A stretch of DNA of 64,000 bases, taken from positions 124,001 to 188,000 of the forward strand of contig JAFISE010000037.1 in the NCBI GenBank assembly GCA_022560025.1, in the 5' to 3' direction. This DNA comes from Stagonosporopsis chrysanthemi (Eukaryota > Ascomycota > Dothideomycetes > Pleosporales > Didymellaceae). This document shows positions 1 through 10,324 of the stretch, in pieces. Every line of letters starts with the position of its first letter. The first letter of the stretch is position 1. The notes under the pieces are model-generated. The model searched no databases. It saw nothing but the letters and a program-made list of their open reading frames with translations, and was not told where the DNA came from. Position numbers and translations under genes: made by a program.

Positions 1-186
1 TCCACTCTACAGCGAAACTTCTCCACTCGGCTTTGCCCGACTCACCTTCCTTTCCACCAGCTGCAGGCAGTCAGTCACTCATTATCACTCCTTCTTGCGC
101 ATCAGGAAACTCCGCAAGAGCTTGAAAGCTATCTTTGAGCAGTAAAGTTACTTCGAGCATTCCATAACACTCACTTCATAGCCATC

Positions 187-1581
187 ATGAAGTCCATCGT
201 TATTGCCGGCGCTCTCGCGGCGATCCTGGGCACTGCGAGCTGTCACCCCCTCAGTATGTTGCATCTACATCCACAGTGAATGACAGAGCGCTAACAATTT
301 GCAGACGTCAAGCGCGACTACGTCACGGAGATTGTCTATGTCACGGAGCTTGTCAATGATGCCGTCGTCTATGTGGACCAGGACGGCGTGCCCTTCTCCA
401 CTTCCATCGTAGAGCGCACAACCGCCACGACGTCTGTGGAGGTGTTCACCACGTCTGAGGCGATTCCTACAGTAGCTCCAGCTGTGACATCTTCGACTCC
501 AGATGTGGCGGTTCCCTCAACCATTCCTGCCCCGCCAGCTTCGTCGAGTCTGCCTTTGTTCTCTCTCCTGGTGCCCCAGCCTGAGCCATCGTCAGTTGAA
601 GCTGAGAACGTGCCTAGCACAACCGCAGTCGAGTCTGCTTACGTCCCACCCCCACCTCCTCCTCCGTCCACCACGCCAGCGTCAGTGTCAGCCTCCGAGC
701 CGTCTTCAGCCCCAGTCTCCTCATCTGTTGCTGCGCCCGCACCGCCCCAGGCTACTGAAGTGGACACGGAATATGGTGCTGGTCTCCCAATTGGTGTGAC
801 GTATGATCCTTTCACGGGCTCACAGGGTGATAGCCGCTGCAAGACTGATGCTGAGATCGCCGATGAGTTCAGCCGCATGGGCTCCTACAAGATTGTCCGC
901 ATCTATGGCATGGGCTGCAACATCGTCCCTCTCGCCATCCAAAACGCTCAGAAGAATGGCCAGACGATTATGGGCGGTGCGTACCTCAGCAACAAGGGTA
1001 ACGGCGAGGACCTTAGTGCTGTCATCACTACCTGGAAGGACGCTATCGACGAGTACGCTGGTGGCAGCTGGGACATTCTGAAGCTGTTCTCTGTCGAGAA
1101 CGAACGCCTCAACGACCACGATATGACTGCCTCTGAGATCGTCGATGCCATTCGTCGCGGCCGTGACCAGCTCCGTGGTGTCGGCTATAACGGTCCCGTC
1201 GGCGCTGTCGACACCGTGCCCGCAACCATTGACAATCCCTCTATCTGTAAGGCAGCCGATGTTGTCATGGTCAATTGCCACGCATTCTTCGATCAGAACA
1301 CTGCTGCCGAGGACGCTGGCACCTTCGTCAAGGGCGAGATTGAGCGAGTCAAGACTGCTTGTAACACCAATCGAGTTATCATCACCGAGACCGGCTGGCC
1401 TCATCAGGGCGACAAGAACGGCAAGGCTGTTCCCTCTCCAGAGAACCAAGCCAAGGCAATTGCTTCTATTCGTAGCGAGCTCACCTCGGATGTCTTCCTC
1501 TTCAACGCGTTCGACTCACCCTGGAAGTCGGACTGGGCCGCCTCTTTCAACGCCGAGCGTTACTGGGGAATCGTTGAGTAG
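187..1581 (+). CDS. Secreted GH17 endo-beta-1,3-glucanase-like cell-wall protein (SCW4/SCW11 type)
   Basis: The model is join(187..253, 305..1581), 447 aa, with one 51-bp GT-AG intron (254-304). The start at 187 opens a signal peptide (MKSIVIAGALAAILG...) followed by a dibasic KR at residues 25-26, a likely kexin site. Residues about 50-195 form a Ser/Thr/Pro-rich linker. The C-terminal ~250 residues match glycoside hydrolase family 17: 'GVTYDPF' opens the barrel, 'FSVENE' carries the likely acid/base Glu and 'ITETGWP' the nucleophile Glu. Family knowledge: such proteins remodel beta-1,3-glucan in the cell wall as glucanase or transglycosylase. No C-terminal GPI signal is visible, so the protein is probably secreted or wall-retained. 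It converges on the pyruvate decarboxylase gene. The family call is firm; the exact substrate action is inferred. Confidence 0.88.
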
Positions 1582-1991
1582 ATGAATATGTGCAGCTCAG
1601 GCCGGCACCATAGGCATCATAGGCGTACTATTCCTTCCAACACGCAGCTAGTTTCTGTGTATCTCATTTCGCACCACGCCCACCAACAGCTCTGGACTCT
1701 GTAAGTGTGTGGCAGGCAAGCATTTCTGGACCATCATGGGTCACAAGGATATGCATCATGTAACATAGATAGTGACCGAGATCACGAATACATGTATGAT
1801 GAACAAATGAAGTGTCCGCTGCTGTCATTATTGTGTTCACCAACTAACAACACTGTGACTCTCTTTCTCGTGTCTTGCAGATGTGCAAGCGCCTGAAGTT
1901 CATGTTGATGAAAATGTGATTACTACTTACTATATAGTGTGGAAACCAGAAGCGTAAAAAAATTTGTATCGACCAACCATGCAATCAAGGC

Positions 1992-3775
1992 CTACTCAGC
2001 CTGCGCGTTCTTCCTCGCCGCCGCCTCGGCAACACCCTTCAACGCAGCCGGAGCATCATCCCACGGCATAACCAGCTCGACAAACCTCATCTTCTTCGTC
2101 TCGCCACTCTTAAACTCCTCGTCATTAAACAGCTCCTCGACCTGCTGCTTGCTCTCCACCCTATACGTCAGCACGCTCCCCTTGGGGGCGCCAAACACCT
2201 CGGGTAGATCCTTGTACCGCCACTCCTGGACGTCGTTGTAGCTATCCTCCCAGCCGTGGATCAGCCGTTCAATCGTGTATCCCTTGTTGCAGATGACGAA
2301 GATGATGGGGTTCAGCTTATTGCGGATCATGGTGCTGACTTCCTGCGCCGTCAGCTGGAAGCTGCCATCGCCCGTGAACAGGATGGTGCGCTTGATGCCC
2401 TTTTCCTGCGCGGCGAGCGCGGCGCCCTGGCACGACCCCGTCGCGTACCCGATGCTGCCCCACAGCACCTGCGAGATGGCGTTGACGTCGGCTGGGAAGC
2501 GGGTTTCCCAGATTCCGAAGTTGGACGTGCCCGTCTCGGTGATGACGATGTCGGATTTTTGCAGGAATTGGCCCAGGCGCGGCCAGAACCAGGCGTGGGT
2601 GATTGTTGGCTCGGGGGACTTGAGCTCCTCGCTGGGGATGTCGTTGTTGGGGTCGGGGCCTTTTTCGATGCTGAGCTGGCCGAGCTTTTGGGTGACTTTT
2701 GCGAGCACGCCGTTCATGCGGACGCCGGGGTATTCTGAGTAGCGGACCTTGACGCCGTAGCTATGGAAGTCAATGGTGTTGAGCTGGGATTGGCGGATGG
2801 TGAAGCCGGCGGTGTTGAAGTCGGATTTGATGGCGCCGATGCTGAGGACTAGGTCGGATGATTCGACGCGCTCGCGGACGCCTTTATTGCTGCCATCACC
2901 GGCGTAGACGCCGCCAAAGTTGGGGAGAGTCTCGTCGACAGCGCCCTTACCCATGGGCGCGACAAAGGTGGGCAGACCGGACTTTTTGACGAATTCGTGG
3001 GTCTCTTTCAGCGCTCGGTGGCGGATGGCGCAGGCGTCGACCAGGATTACGGGGTTCTTCGCGGCGTGGAGGTACTTGAGCACCACGTCCACTACATAGT
3101 CTTCTCTCTCCTGCTCGTTTGGTGGGAAGTTAAGGTCAAGCGGTGTGTTGAGCCTGTCACCATCGATCTTCTTCTGTACCATGTCTGTTGGCAGGGAGAT
3201 GTAGACTGGTCTCGACTGGAGAATGCATTCCCGGATGGCGTTGTCGATGAGCGTTGCTGTCTCGTGTACGTTGTTCAGCAAGGAAACCGCACAGGAGATC
3301 TCCTTGGACATCCTAGAGAAGACGGTGAAATCACCATTGCCAAGGGTGTGGTGCAGCAGAGCTCCATCGCGCTGTGATAGTGTGGAAGGGTAGCCAACGA
3401 TGTGGACGATAGGGACATACTCAGAGTATGCACCCGCAATTGCATTGACTGCAGAGAGCTCGCCGACGCCGAACGTAGTCACGAGAGCAGCGACGCCCTT
3501 TACACGAGCGTAGCCATCAGCTGCGTAGCCTGCGTTGAGTTCGTTGCAGTTGCCGACCCACTTTAGTCCGTTCTTGGGAATGTAATCGAGAGCGACGAGA
3601 TTGTAGTCGCCAGGGACACCATGAATCGACTCGACACCCACCTCCTTCAGACGTCGAAACAGGTACTACAGGTTGGAGGTGAGCTAGCTAGCTGTGGAGC
3701 TTCACGTGAAAATGTACTGACCTCCGCAACGTCAATTGGGTTCTTGATATCCTGGGATCTTAGATCTTGGGCCAT
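1992..3775 (-). CDS. pdcA: Pyruvate decarboxylase (thiamine diphosphate-dependent)
   Basis: The model is complement(join(1992..3665, 3722..3775)), 575 aa, with a 56-bp intron after codon 18. Joining the exons gives MAQDLRSQDI... running into EYLFRRLKEVGV, the expected family start. The enzyme converts pyruvate to acetaldehyde and CO2 in the cytosol, at the branch to ethanol or acetate. Visible residues are the cofactor-activating Glu60 in 'GNCNELNAGYAADGYA', the His pair 123-124 in 'LLHHTLGNGDF', and the ThDP/Mg motif 'GDGS' followed by 'CNKGYTIE' with 'LIHGWED'. The first Asn of the usual NN is Cys here, which I believe is common in filamentous ascomycetes. Length is normal for the family (about 560-580 aa). 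It lies head-to-head with BCK1 across 1.5 kb. Indolepyruvate or phenylpyruvate decarboxylase is a less likely alternative. Confidence 0.93.
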
Positions 3776-5284
3776 TGTGCCAAGATGATCAATGTAAGCT
3801 TTTTAGTTAAGTAACGGCAGTGTCTGGCGTGAATGGTGCGGGTGCTGCGACTATTTGAAGGTTCAACTTTCAAGACGATGACATCAATGTGACCGGACGC
3901 ATCCGGAAGGGACCCTCCAGCGCAGCTTCCTCAACAGAGGACCAGTTGTAACGCACCATGGTTTAGTCAGAACGCTCGTCAGCTCATGGCGTGAGAAATC
4001 GCCCTGCAAGTGGTCTGGATACGACAATGCAGCCTCAGTTGCGGCTCTAATCAGCAGTCTCTGCAGCAATGGACCGACAGTCTCTTCCAAGTGGCATGCA
4101 GCGCTTGCGATTACGAGGTGGCTCGCACGGCGTTGCCAACGCGCAGTGGTGAGACCCAAACAACATGGCGCACAACCTCGATGGTGACTTGCAGGGGTGC
4201 AGCCGGCGGTCCACGTTTCGTGTCGGTCGGTGGAGCGTTGCTCTTGGGCTGCTGCTCGGACGCCTTCAGCCTCTCTGGTGGTGTGTTTATCTACTGTGTA
4301 AGACAATGGTGGCGGCAGTGTCTGCTACAGACAGCTGTCAGTCACGAGTGCTACTTCCAGCGCCGCCGCAAGATGACAGGGAACGTGTGATTACAGCCCA
4401 GAGCGAGCGGTTGACAGCATTGACAGCTCTGAGTTAGTCTGTGTCAGCGGCGTGTCGCGTGCGGGCCGGCATGGAGAGGAGAGCAGCCTCGCTGCTGGGT
4501 GATCTCACGAGGAGCTATAGCAGCTGAGCACGCAGACACTCACACCGTCCCGCGTCCTGTGTCTGCGCGCAGCTGGATCCAAGCATCCAAGCCCTCGAAC
4601 TCTACGTGACGCCGTGCAGCACCCTGCGACAGCTCGTGCCCGCGTGTTCTGTCTGCTCTGGCTGCTGGCGGCTCTCTTTGTCGCGACAGCTAAGCGCCCG
4701 GCAGGCCTCAAAGCGGCGTCAATCGCCCGCGCAGGAGGCCGTCTGTCCGCTGTCTGCTGTCCGCTGTCTGCTGCCCGCTGCCCGCCGCCCGCTGCCCGCC
4801 GTGCCTGGTCCTCGAGGCTCGAGGCCGTTCATGCGTCTGCCCGCTGTCCCCAGACCGCAGACCGCAGGAGCCGTCGCCCAGCGAGCTCTAGCCGCGCGCC
4901 GACCGGCCCACCCCGTCGACTCCGCAGCCGCGTTCAATCTCACAGAGAGCACAGAGCACGGAGCTCGCAGCAAGTGTTTGCTGGACCACCGCCGCAGCTC
5001 CCACGGCCGCCTCCAGTCGCGGCGACGACCGCGCCCGTAGTGATGCTGCGCTGAGGAGCCCTTCACAGCCTCCTGGACAGCCCATTGCGCCGCGCGACCG
5101 CAGCTCGTCCCCTTCGCGCATCGCCCCCCAGACCGCCCCGGTCGCCGTGCCCGCCAGCTCCCCTTGCGACCCTCCCTCGTAGCCCTCGTACCAGACAGCC
5201 ACTTGGTGCCCGACTCGCTGAGCTGGGCGCGCACTGTTGCCGCACCCCAGCAGCCCCTACACCACCCGCAGCGCGCCCGCGACC
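3776..5284. other. Divergent intergenic region and BCK1 5' leader
   Basis: This 1.5-kb gap separates the pyruvate decarboxylase start (minus) from the BCK1 start (plus). The right half is GC- and pyrimidine-rich. It contains three small ATG-initiated reading frames ahead of BCK1 (4471-4527, 4831-5040 and 5043-5054), which would act as upstream ORFs if transcription starts far enough left. It also carries a 7-bp tandem repeat (separate entry). I could not place a TATA box or transcription start. Short ORFs on either strand show no recognisable protein. Confidence 0.5.
4744..4799. repeat. 7-bp tandem repeat (about 8 units) in the BCK1 leader
   Basis: Eight consecutive heptamers follow the pattern TG[TC]C[CT]GC, for example TGTCCGCTGTCTGC; one unit begins with C. 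The array lies about 490 bp upstream of the BCK1 start codon. A second short run, AGACCGCAGACCGCAGG, follows near 4852. Confidence 0.75.
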
Positions 5285-8200
5285 ATGTACCAGAATCTTC
5301 CTCCTCCACCTCGCCAGCCAGCGTCGGCGCCCGCACAGCACATGGGTCTGCCGCCGCCGCCGCCGCGGCCCTCGACGGGCATGAACATCCCCCCTCACCC
5401 CCACACCCCAAGCTATGGCGTCGGCTGGGGCGCCCCTCTGCAGCAGCGCCCGCAGCAGCCGCAGTACCAGCAGCCCGGCTACAACCCCAGCCTCTATCAG
5501 GGCTACCAATCCCACCTGCCCCCTCCCCCGGGCCCGCCGCCGCTGCAGCAACAAGTCGAAGCGCCCCTCACCTCGGCCACCTACATACCTGATGGCGAGT
5601 CGTTTGGCCCAGGCGTCGGCATACCCGCCCTGCAGTCGCATGCCGCCAGGCAGTACGCGGAGCCCAGCTTCTACAGAGACGATGGCTTCCCGCCGAATGC
5701 TGATATGTCAGGGCAAAGCTTCCTCAACCTCCACGACAGCGTCCAGAGCGTCCAGTATGGCTCCAGCGCTCCCCTCAGCTATTCTCAGCAGACAGCCAAC
5801 CGCGGTCACCACGGATATGACCAGCCCGGCTCGACCACAGCCGCCATGCAGAACCACAGCAATGCCTACCATCGTCCAGACGGCCCCATATCGCCACCTC
5901 TGACCGAACCGCAATGGCCCGCCGAACACGTGCAGCGATGGCTGGCAGACAACGGGTTTTCGAAGGACTGGCAAGAGACATTCCGGACGCTGGGATTGGA
6001 AGGCTCAAGATTTCTCGACATTGGCCGCGGACATGGTTCCAAGGGCAACGTTGCCATGATGCATCAGGTTATTTTCCCCCAGCTTGCCAAGCAGACAACA
6101 GCAAGTGGCACAGGCTGGGATCAAAACAGGGAACGAGACGAAGGCCGCAAGCTGCGCAGGCTGGTGCGCCAAATCGTCGAGACTGGCAGCTCGGGTCCTG
6201 TGCGCATGCCCCTGCGCAGCGACACCGGTGCGGCGGCACCCAGTGCTGGAACTGACGGTGGTGTTGAGCACTCCCCTTTTTTGCCTCCCAATATACCTGG
6301 CTATGGCTCCACTCCCAGCACAGCTGGGAATGGTGAAGACAGCCCAAACATAATTGGACTGCACTCGCCTTCAGCTCCTGGACCTCCACGACGAATCTCA
6401 ACACAGCAAAGAAACTTCACTGTCCCGACCATTGGCCCACCGCCAGACTACTCCGATACTCGCAGCGCATTTTCAAAGGAAGTGCTTCGCGATCTGGATC
6501 CACCTAGCAAAAGACACAGTCCGAACGTTTCAGGCGACTTTACATCCTCGGCATTCGGTTCCAATCGCCAAGCAAGCCCACAGCAAAGTCCCGCACTGTC
6601 GACGGCACGTCTAGCAGCTAACGGCGGACAGCTCAGCGCTGGCATAGCTGCGAATGGTCAACGCTACTACTCGCATGCCCGCGGCAACAGCTCAGAGTCA
6701 AACTTGTCCACATTCGCAAACACAGGATCAGGGCCGCCTACAGGTCGCTCTGTTCTGGAAGGCCGATCTGACAGCCGAAACGAGAGCAAGAGGAATGCGT
6801 CCGAAGCCGCACGCCCTGGGGCTGTGTTCGCGCGGTACGATACTGCAGAGCCCTTGAGTGCAAAAGACCACCACAAGGGCTTTTTTGGCAAGATCATGGG
6901 TCGGGACAGGAAGAAGCACGACAGTCATCCCTCCCCGGACGATAACAGTCTCGATTCTCCTACCAGTCCTGCGAGTCACAGGCACCACCCAAGCGGCGGA
7001 TCGTTCTTTGGCAAGTCCGGCATGAATTCGAGTGAGACATCGTTGAATGAGCGTCCACCATCTCGACGATCTGCGCAGACAGATGCAGACAGTCGGCTGT
7101 CTGGTCGCACACGTACTTCAATGCGAGACGAGCGTAGGTTTGCATTTGTCACACCAGACGGCTGGAACTACCGATTGATCGACATTACCACCGCAGACAC
7201 TGCTGCGGCAGTCCGGTATTTGTGTTGCGAAGAACTGAGCTCTGGTCTCAGTCACATGTCTGGAGTTGAGCTCTACATGACAACACCAGGCCAGTACGAC
7301 CACGATGATGCGCTGTCAGACACCAACCTTATGAAGGCACGATCACAGTTCGGCAACAAATTTGGAGAGCTAAAGATATTTGTCAAAATCCCACAAGAAG
7401 GCTCGAGTGCAGCTTCGGCAGGTCTTGGTGTTTCGGTGGCCCAACCGGCTGGCCTCGATTCCAACTCACAGGCTGGATCTCCTGGCGGTCTGAAATCTGG
7501 AGAGTCGACACTCGTCCCTGCTCAAACTGCAGCACTGCGTCAATTGACGCCAAAGGAAGAGCCGGTGTCTGATGCTAGCTCAAGTCGGTTGAACGTAGGT
7601 GGAAGACCGACCGACCCGTCGTGGGCCGCCAGCGACGAGGCTTCTGAGCAGGAGCGCCGCAGAATGCTTGAACTAGCTGCAGAGGAGCACCGCAAGGAGA
7701 CCAAACGGAAGCAGGAAGAGTATCTCAAAGGTCGCATGCAACGATTGAAGGGCAACAGTCCTGACCCCTTATCCGCGTCTGGCGATAGTCTAGGATTCCG
7801 AAGCGCAGGCATTATCGATTTCGACGAGCCACGCAACTCTCCATACGAAGAGCTCAAAAAGCCGTTTGAGCCCCAAAAGGCCACCAAAGAACTCGTGCCA
7901 AAGAGGCAGCCGCCACCCGTCCCAGCAGACACAACAACGCTTCTCAAAGCTAACTCATTGTCAAGGAGCAAGAACCGCCCACCGTCGTGGCCAGAGGGTG
8001 ACGAGACCTCGCACAAGCGGAAGTCGGCTGAGTCTGACTCAGCTAAACGGAAGGCAATTCCTCAAGGCCCGAGCGGACTTTCAAATATTGCTGCTGCCAT
8101 AATTGGCGCAGGCATTGCTGGAGGATCTGTGGGAGCAGCCAGCAAAGCGCTGCCTAAACCGCCTCCAAAGGAAGAGATGCACGACTCCTCACCTGAGAGC

Positions 8201-10324
8201 ATTCGTCCTTCTCAGCAAGTCCTGAAGGACAACGGCTTTGGTGCTGCATCCGGATCTGGCAGGAACAGTCCAGGTGGGTCTCCTCGCAGTCCCGGCGAAC
8301 TCACAATGAGCAAAGGCAACATTCCGTTCAAAATACCTGACTATGTGGAAGCTTTACAAGACACAGTGGCCTTTGACAAGCCCGAACTCACTCTGGCGAT
8401 GCCTACTCCGCCTCGCCTTACCGAAGATCAGTCGAAGGACCAGAGACCGCGCACACCAGACTTTAGCCCTACCTCTGCTCGTGCACCTGCAAACGAACTT
8501 ACACGAGAGTCGTCGCGCATCTCGATCTACGGCCCCACACATGACTTTGAAGAAGCACGCGTATCCTTCCACACAACCGCGCCCATCGCCGATGCTGCTG
8601 ATTCTGATGACGATTCTGACGACGGCCTGTTCGCTGCACCGCTCGCTGGACGCAGCCCACCGCCACCAATACGGACTGTATCCATTGCCAGAAACACCAG
8701 TGGTCACCGGGCACAGCGCCCTAACTTGAAGCTGAAGACATCGCGTTCTAAAAACTCGCTGGCTCAGGTGGCAGAGCAGCAAGAACAAACCACCGACGAC
8801 CGCCAATCGCACACAAGCGATAAAATTCCCGAGTCTGCTGCCTCGACAACTTGGACTGATTCACCTCGTGACGAGCCTGACTTCGTCAACCGCCGCGACT
8901 CGTTCGCCAGCAACGTATGGGCAAATCGTCCCCCGGCCGAAGCTCTTGTGGACCATCTCGACGAGCTCTTCCCGAATGTCAACCTCGACCAGCCTATGCT
9001 TGAAGAAGAGGAGACGGATTCATCGACAGATGCGCCTACAGACTCGTCGAACGCAAGCACTGGCACTTTGACGCCCATGTCCTCGCTTGAGAGTGCGCCC
9101 ACGAACCCTCCGCTGAGTCGGGGACAAAATGGATTGCAGTCCATCGCGCAACGCAACATGCGAAAGTCCGGGGCGGGTCTCGGACGCACAAAATCCATTC
9201 GTGAAGTTGTCAAGTCGCAGTACCATCCTATGGAGAAAAGACCAATGCCGGGTCAAGCTGCAGCCGCAGGTCCCTCGCGAGTTGCCACGCTCCGTAACGG
9301 CGGTGACATTGTGAGAAGGAAGTCGACGAAGATGTTCCATGCCAGGATTGAGCAGGTCAAGCCCTCGCGTGGATCACGACTTATCCAGCTTGAGACCATT
9401 CCCCAAGACAACCTACCCCAGATGCAACGCCAGCCAACTTTCAAATGGATGAAGGGTCAACTGATTGGCAAGGGCACGTTCGGCCGTGTCTACCTTGGTA
9501 TGAACATCACCACTGGTGAGCTTATCGCTGTCAAGCAGGTCGAGGTCAACGCAAAAGCGGCCGGATCAGACAAAGACAAGATTAAGGAGCTTGTCAAGAG
9601 TCTTGACCAGGAGATCGATACGATGCAGCATCTTGACCACCCCAACATTGTGCAGTATCTTGGTTGCGAACGCAAAGAATACAGCATTTCCATTTTCCTT
9701 GAGTATATTTCTGGTGGCTCCGTCGGCTCCTGCATCCGCAAGCACGGCAAATTCGAAGAGAGTGTGGTCAGCTCTCTCACTCGCCAAACACTGCTCGGCC
9801 TTTCGTACCTGCACCGCGAAGGAATTCTGCACCGCGACTTGAAAGCCGACAATATTCTGCTCGACCTCGACGGCACTTGCAAGATCTCCGACTTCGGTAT
9901 CTCGAAGAAGAGCGACAACATTTACGGCAACGACGTCACAAACTCTATGCAGGGCTCTGTCTTCTGGATGGCGCCCGAGGTCATTCGCTCGCAGGGGCAG
10001 GGCTACAGCGCAAAGGTGGATATCTGGTCCCTCGGCTGCGTCGTCCTGGAGATGTTTGCTGGCAAGCGTCCCTGGAGTCGCGAGGAGGCGATTGGTGCCA
10101 TCTACAAGCTGGGCTCTTTGAACCAGGCTCCTCCCATCCCTGAGGATGTCAGCAGAGCGATCAGCATCGAGGGGTTGAGCTTCATGTACGATTGCTTCAC
10201 CATCGATCCTACTGAGCGTCCTACCGCTGAGACCCTGTTGCGAGCGCCATTCTGTTTCTCGGATCCAAACTACAATTTCTTGGACACCGAGCTGTATGCT
10301 AAGATCCGGGGAGCGTTCCAGTAA
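5285..10324 (+). CDS. BCK1: MAP kinase kinase kinase of the cell-wall-integrity pathway (BCK1/MCK1 type)
   Basis: A single exon of 1,679 aa starts at the first in-frame ATG (5285, MYQNLPPPPRQ). The N-terminus is Pro/Gln-rich. Residues ~211-268 form a SAM-like domain ('WPAEHVQRWLADNGFSKDW'). Residues ~614-702 look like a Ras-association or ubiquitin-like fold ('FAFVTPDGWNYRLIDI'). A long disordered Ser/Pro/Lys region follows. The protein kinase domain starts at about 1384: 'GKGTFGRVYLG', Lys in 'IAVKQVEV', catalytic 'HRDLKADNILLD' near 1515, 'DFGISKK', and 'GSVFWMAPEVI' near the APE motif. All catalytic residues are present. Family knowledge: BCK1 acts below protein kinase C and phosphorylates the MKK1/2-type MAPKK that activates the SLT2/MPK1 kinase. 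Length and SAM domain favour BCK1; STE11 is shorter. Three possible uORFs in the leader suggest translational control (inference). Confidence 0.92.
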   Translation: MYQNLPPPPRQPASAPAQHMGLPPPPPRPSTGMNIPPHPHTPSYGVGWGAPLQQRPQQPQYQQPGYNPSLYQGYQSHLPPPPGPPPLQQQVEAPLTSATYIPDGESFGPGVGIPALQSHAARQYAEPSFYRDDGFPPNADMSGQSFLNLHDSVQSVQYGSSAPLSYSQQTANRGHHGYDQPGSTTAAMQNHSNAYHRPDGPISPPLTEPQWPAEHVQRWLADNGFSKDWQETFRTLGLEGSRFLDIGRGHGSKGNVAMMHQVIFPQLAKQTTASGTGWDQNRERDEGRKLRRLVRQIVETGSSGPVRMPLRSDTGAAAPSAGTDGGVEHSPFLPPNIPGYGSTPSTAGNGEDSPNIIGLHSPSAPGPPRRISTQQRNFTVPTIGPPPDYSDTRSAFSKEVLRDLDPPSKRHSPNVSGDFTSSAFGSNRQASPQQSPALSTARLAANGGQLSAGIAANGQRYYSHARGNSSESNLSTFANTGSGPPTGRSVLEGRSDSRNESKRNASEAARPGAVFARYDTAEPLSAKDHHKGFFGKIMGRDRKKHDSHPSPDDNSLDSPTSPASHRHHPSGGSFFGKSGMNSSETSLNERPPSRRSAQTDADSRLSGRTRTSMRDERRFAFVTPDGWNYRLIDITTADTAAAVRYLCCEELSSGLSHMSGVELYMTTPGQYDHDDALSDTNLMKARSQFGNKFGELKIFVKIPQEGSSAASAGLGVSVAQPAGLDSNSQAGSPGGLKSGESTLVPAQTAALRQLTPKEEPVSDASSSRLNVGGRPTDPSWAASDEASEQERRRMLELAAEEHRKETKRKQEEYLKGRMQRLKGNSPDPLSASGDSLGFRSAGIIDFDEPRNSPYEELKKPFEPQKATKELVPKRQPPPVPADTTTLLKANSLSRSKNRPPSWPEGDETSHKRKSAESDSAKRKAIPQGPSGLSNIAAAIIGAGIAGGSVGAASKALPKPPPKEEMHDSSPESIRPSQQVLKDNGFGAASGSGRNSPGGSPRSPGELTMSKGNIPFKIPDYVEALQDTVAFDKPELTLAMPTPPRLTEDQSKDQRPRTPDFSPTSARAPANELTRESSRISIYGPTHDFEEARVSFHTTAPIADAADSDDDSDDGLFAAPLAGRSPPPPIRTVSIARNTSGHRAQRPNLKLKTSRSKNSLAQVAEQQEQTTDDRQSHTSDKIPESAASTTWTDSPRDEPDFVNRRDSFASNVWANRPPAEALVDHLDELFPNVNLDQPMLEEEETDSSTDAPTDSSNASTGTLTPMSSLESAPTNPPLSRGQNGLQSIAQRNMRKSGAGLGRTKSIREVVKSQYHPMEKRPMPGQAAAAGPSRVATLRNGGDIVRRKSTKMFHARIEQVKPSRGSRLIQLETIPQDNLPQMQRQPTFKWMKGQLIGKGTFGRVYLGMNITTGELIAVKQVEVNAKAAGSDKDKIKELVKSLDQEIDTMQHLDHPNIVQYLGCERKEYSISIFLEYISGGSVGSCIRKHGKFEESVVSSLTRQTLLGLSYLHREGILHRDLKADNILLDLDGTCKISDFGISKKSDNIYGNDVTNSMQGSVFWMAPEVIRSQGQGYSAKVDIWSLGCVVLEMFAGKRPWSREEAIGAIYKLGSLNQAPPIPEDVSRAISIEGLSFMYDCFTIDPTERPTAETLLRAPFCFSDPNYNFLDTELYAKIRGAFQ

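Noticed and set aside
2490..2580. Cys in place of the first Asn of the ThDP 'NN' motif in pyruvate decarboxylase
   Set aside because: As I recall, filamentous ascomycete enzymes commonly read CN here and the critical second Asn is kept, so it is not a defect.
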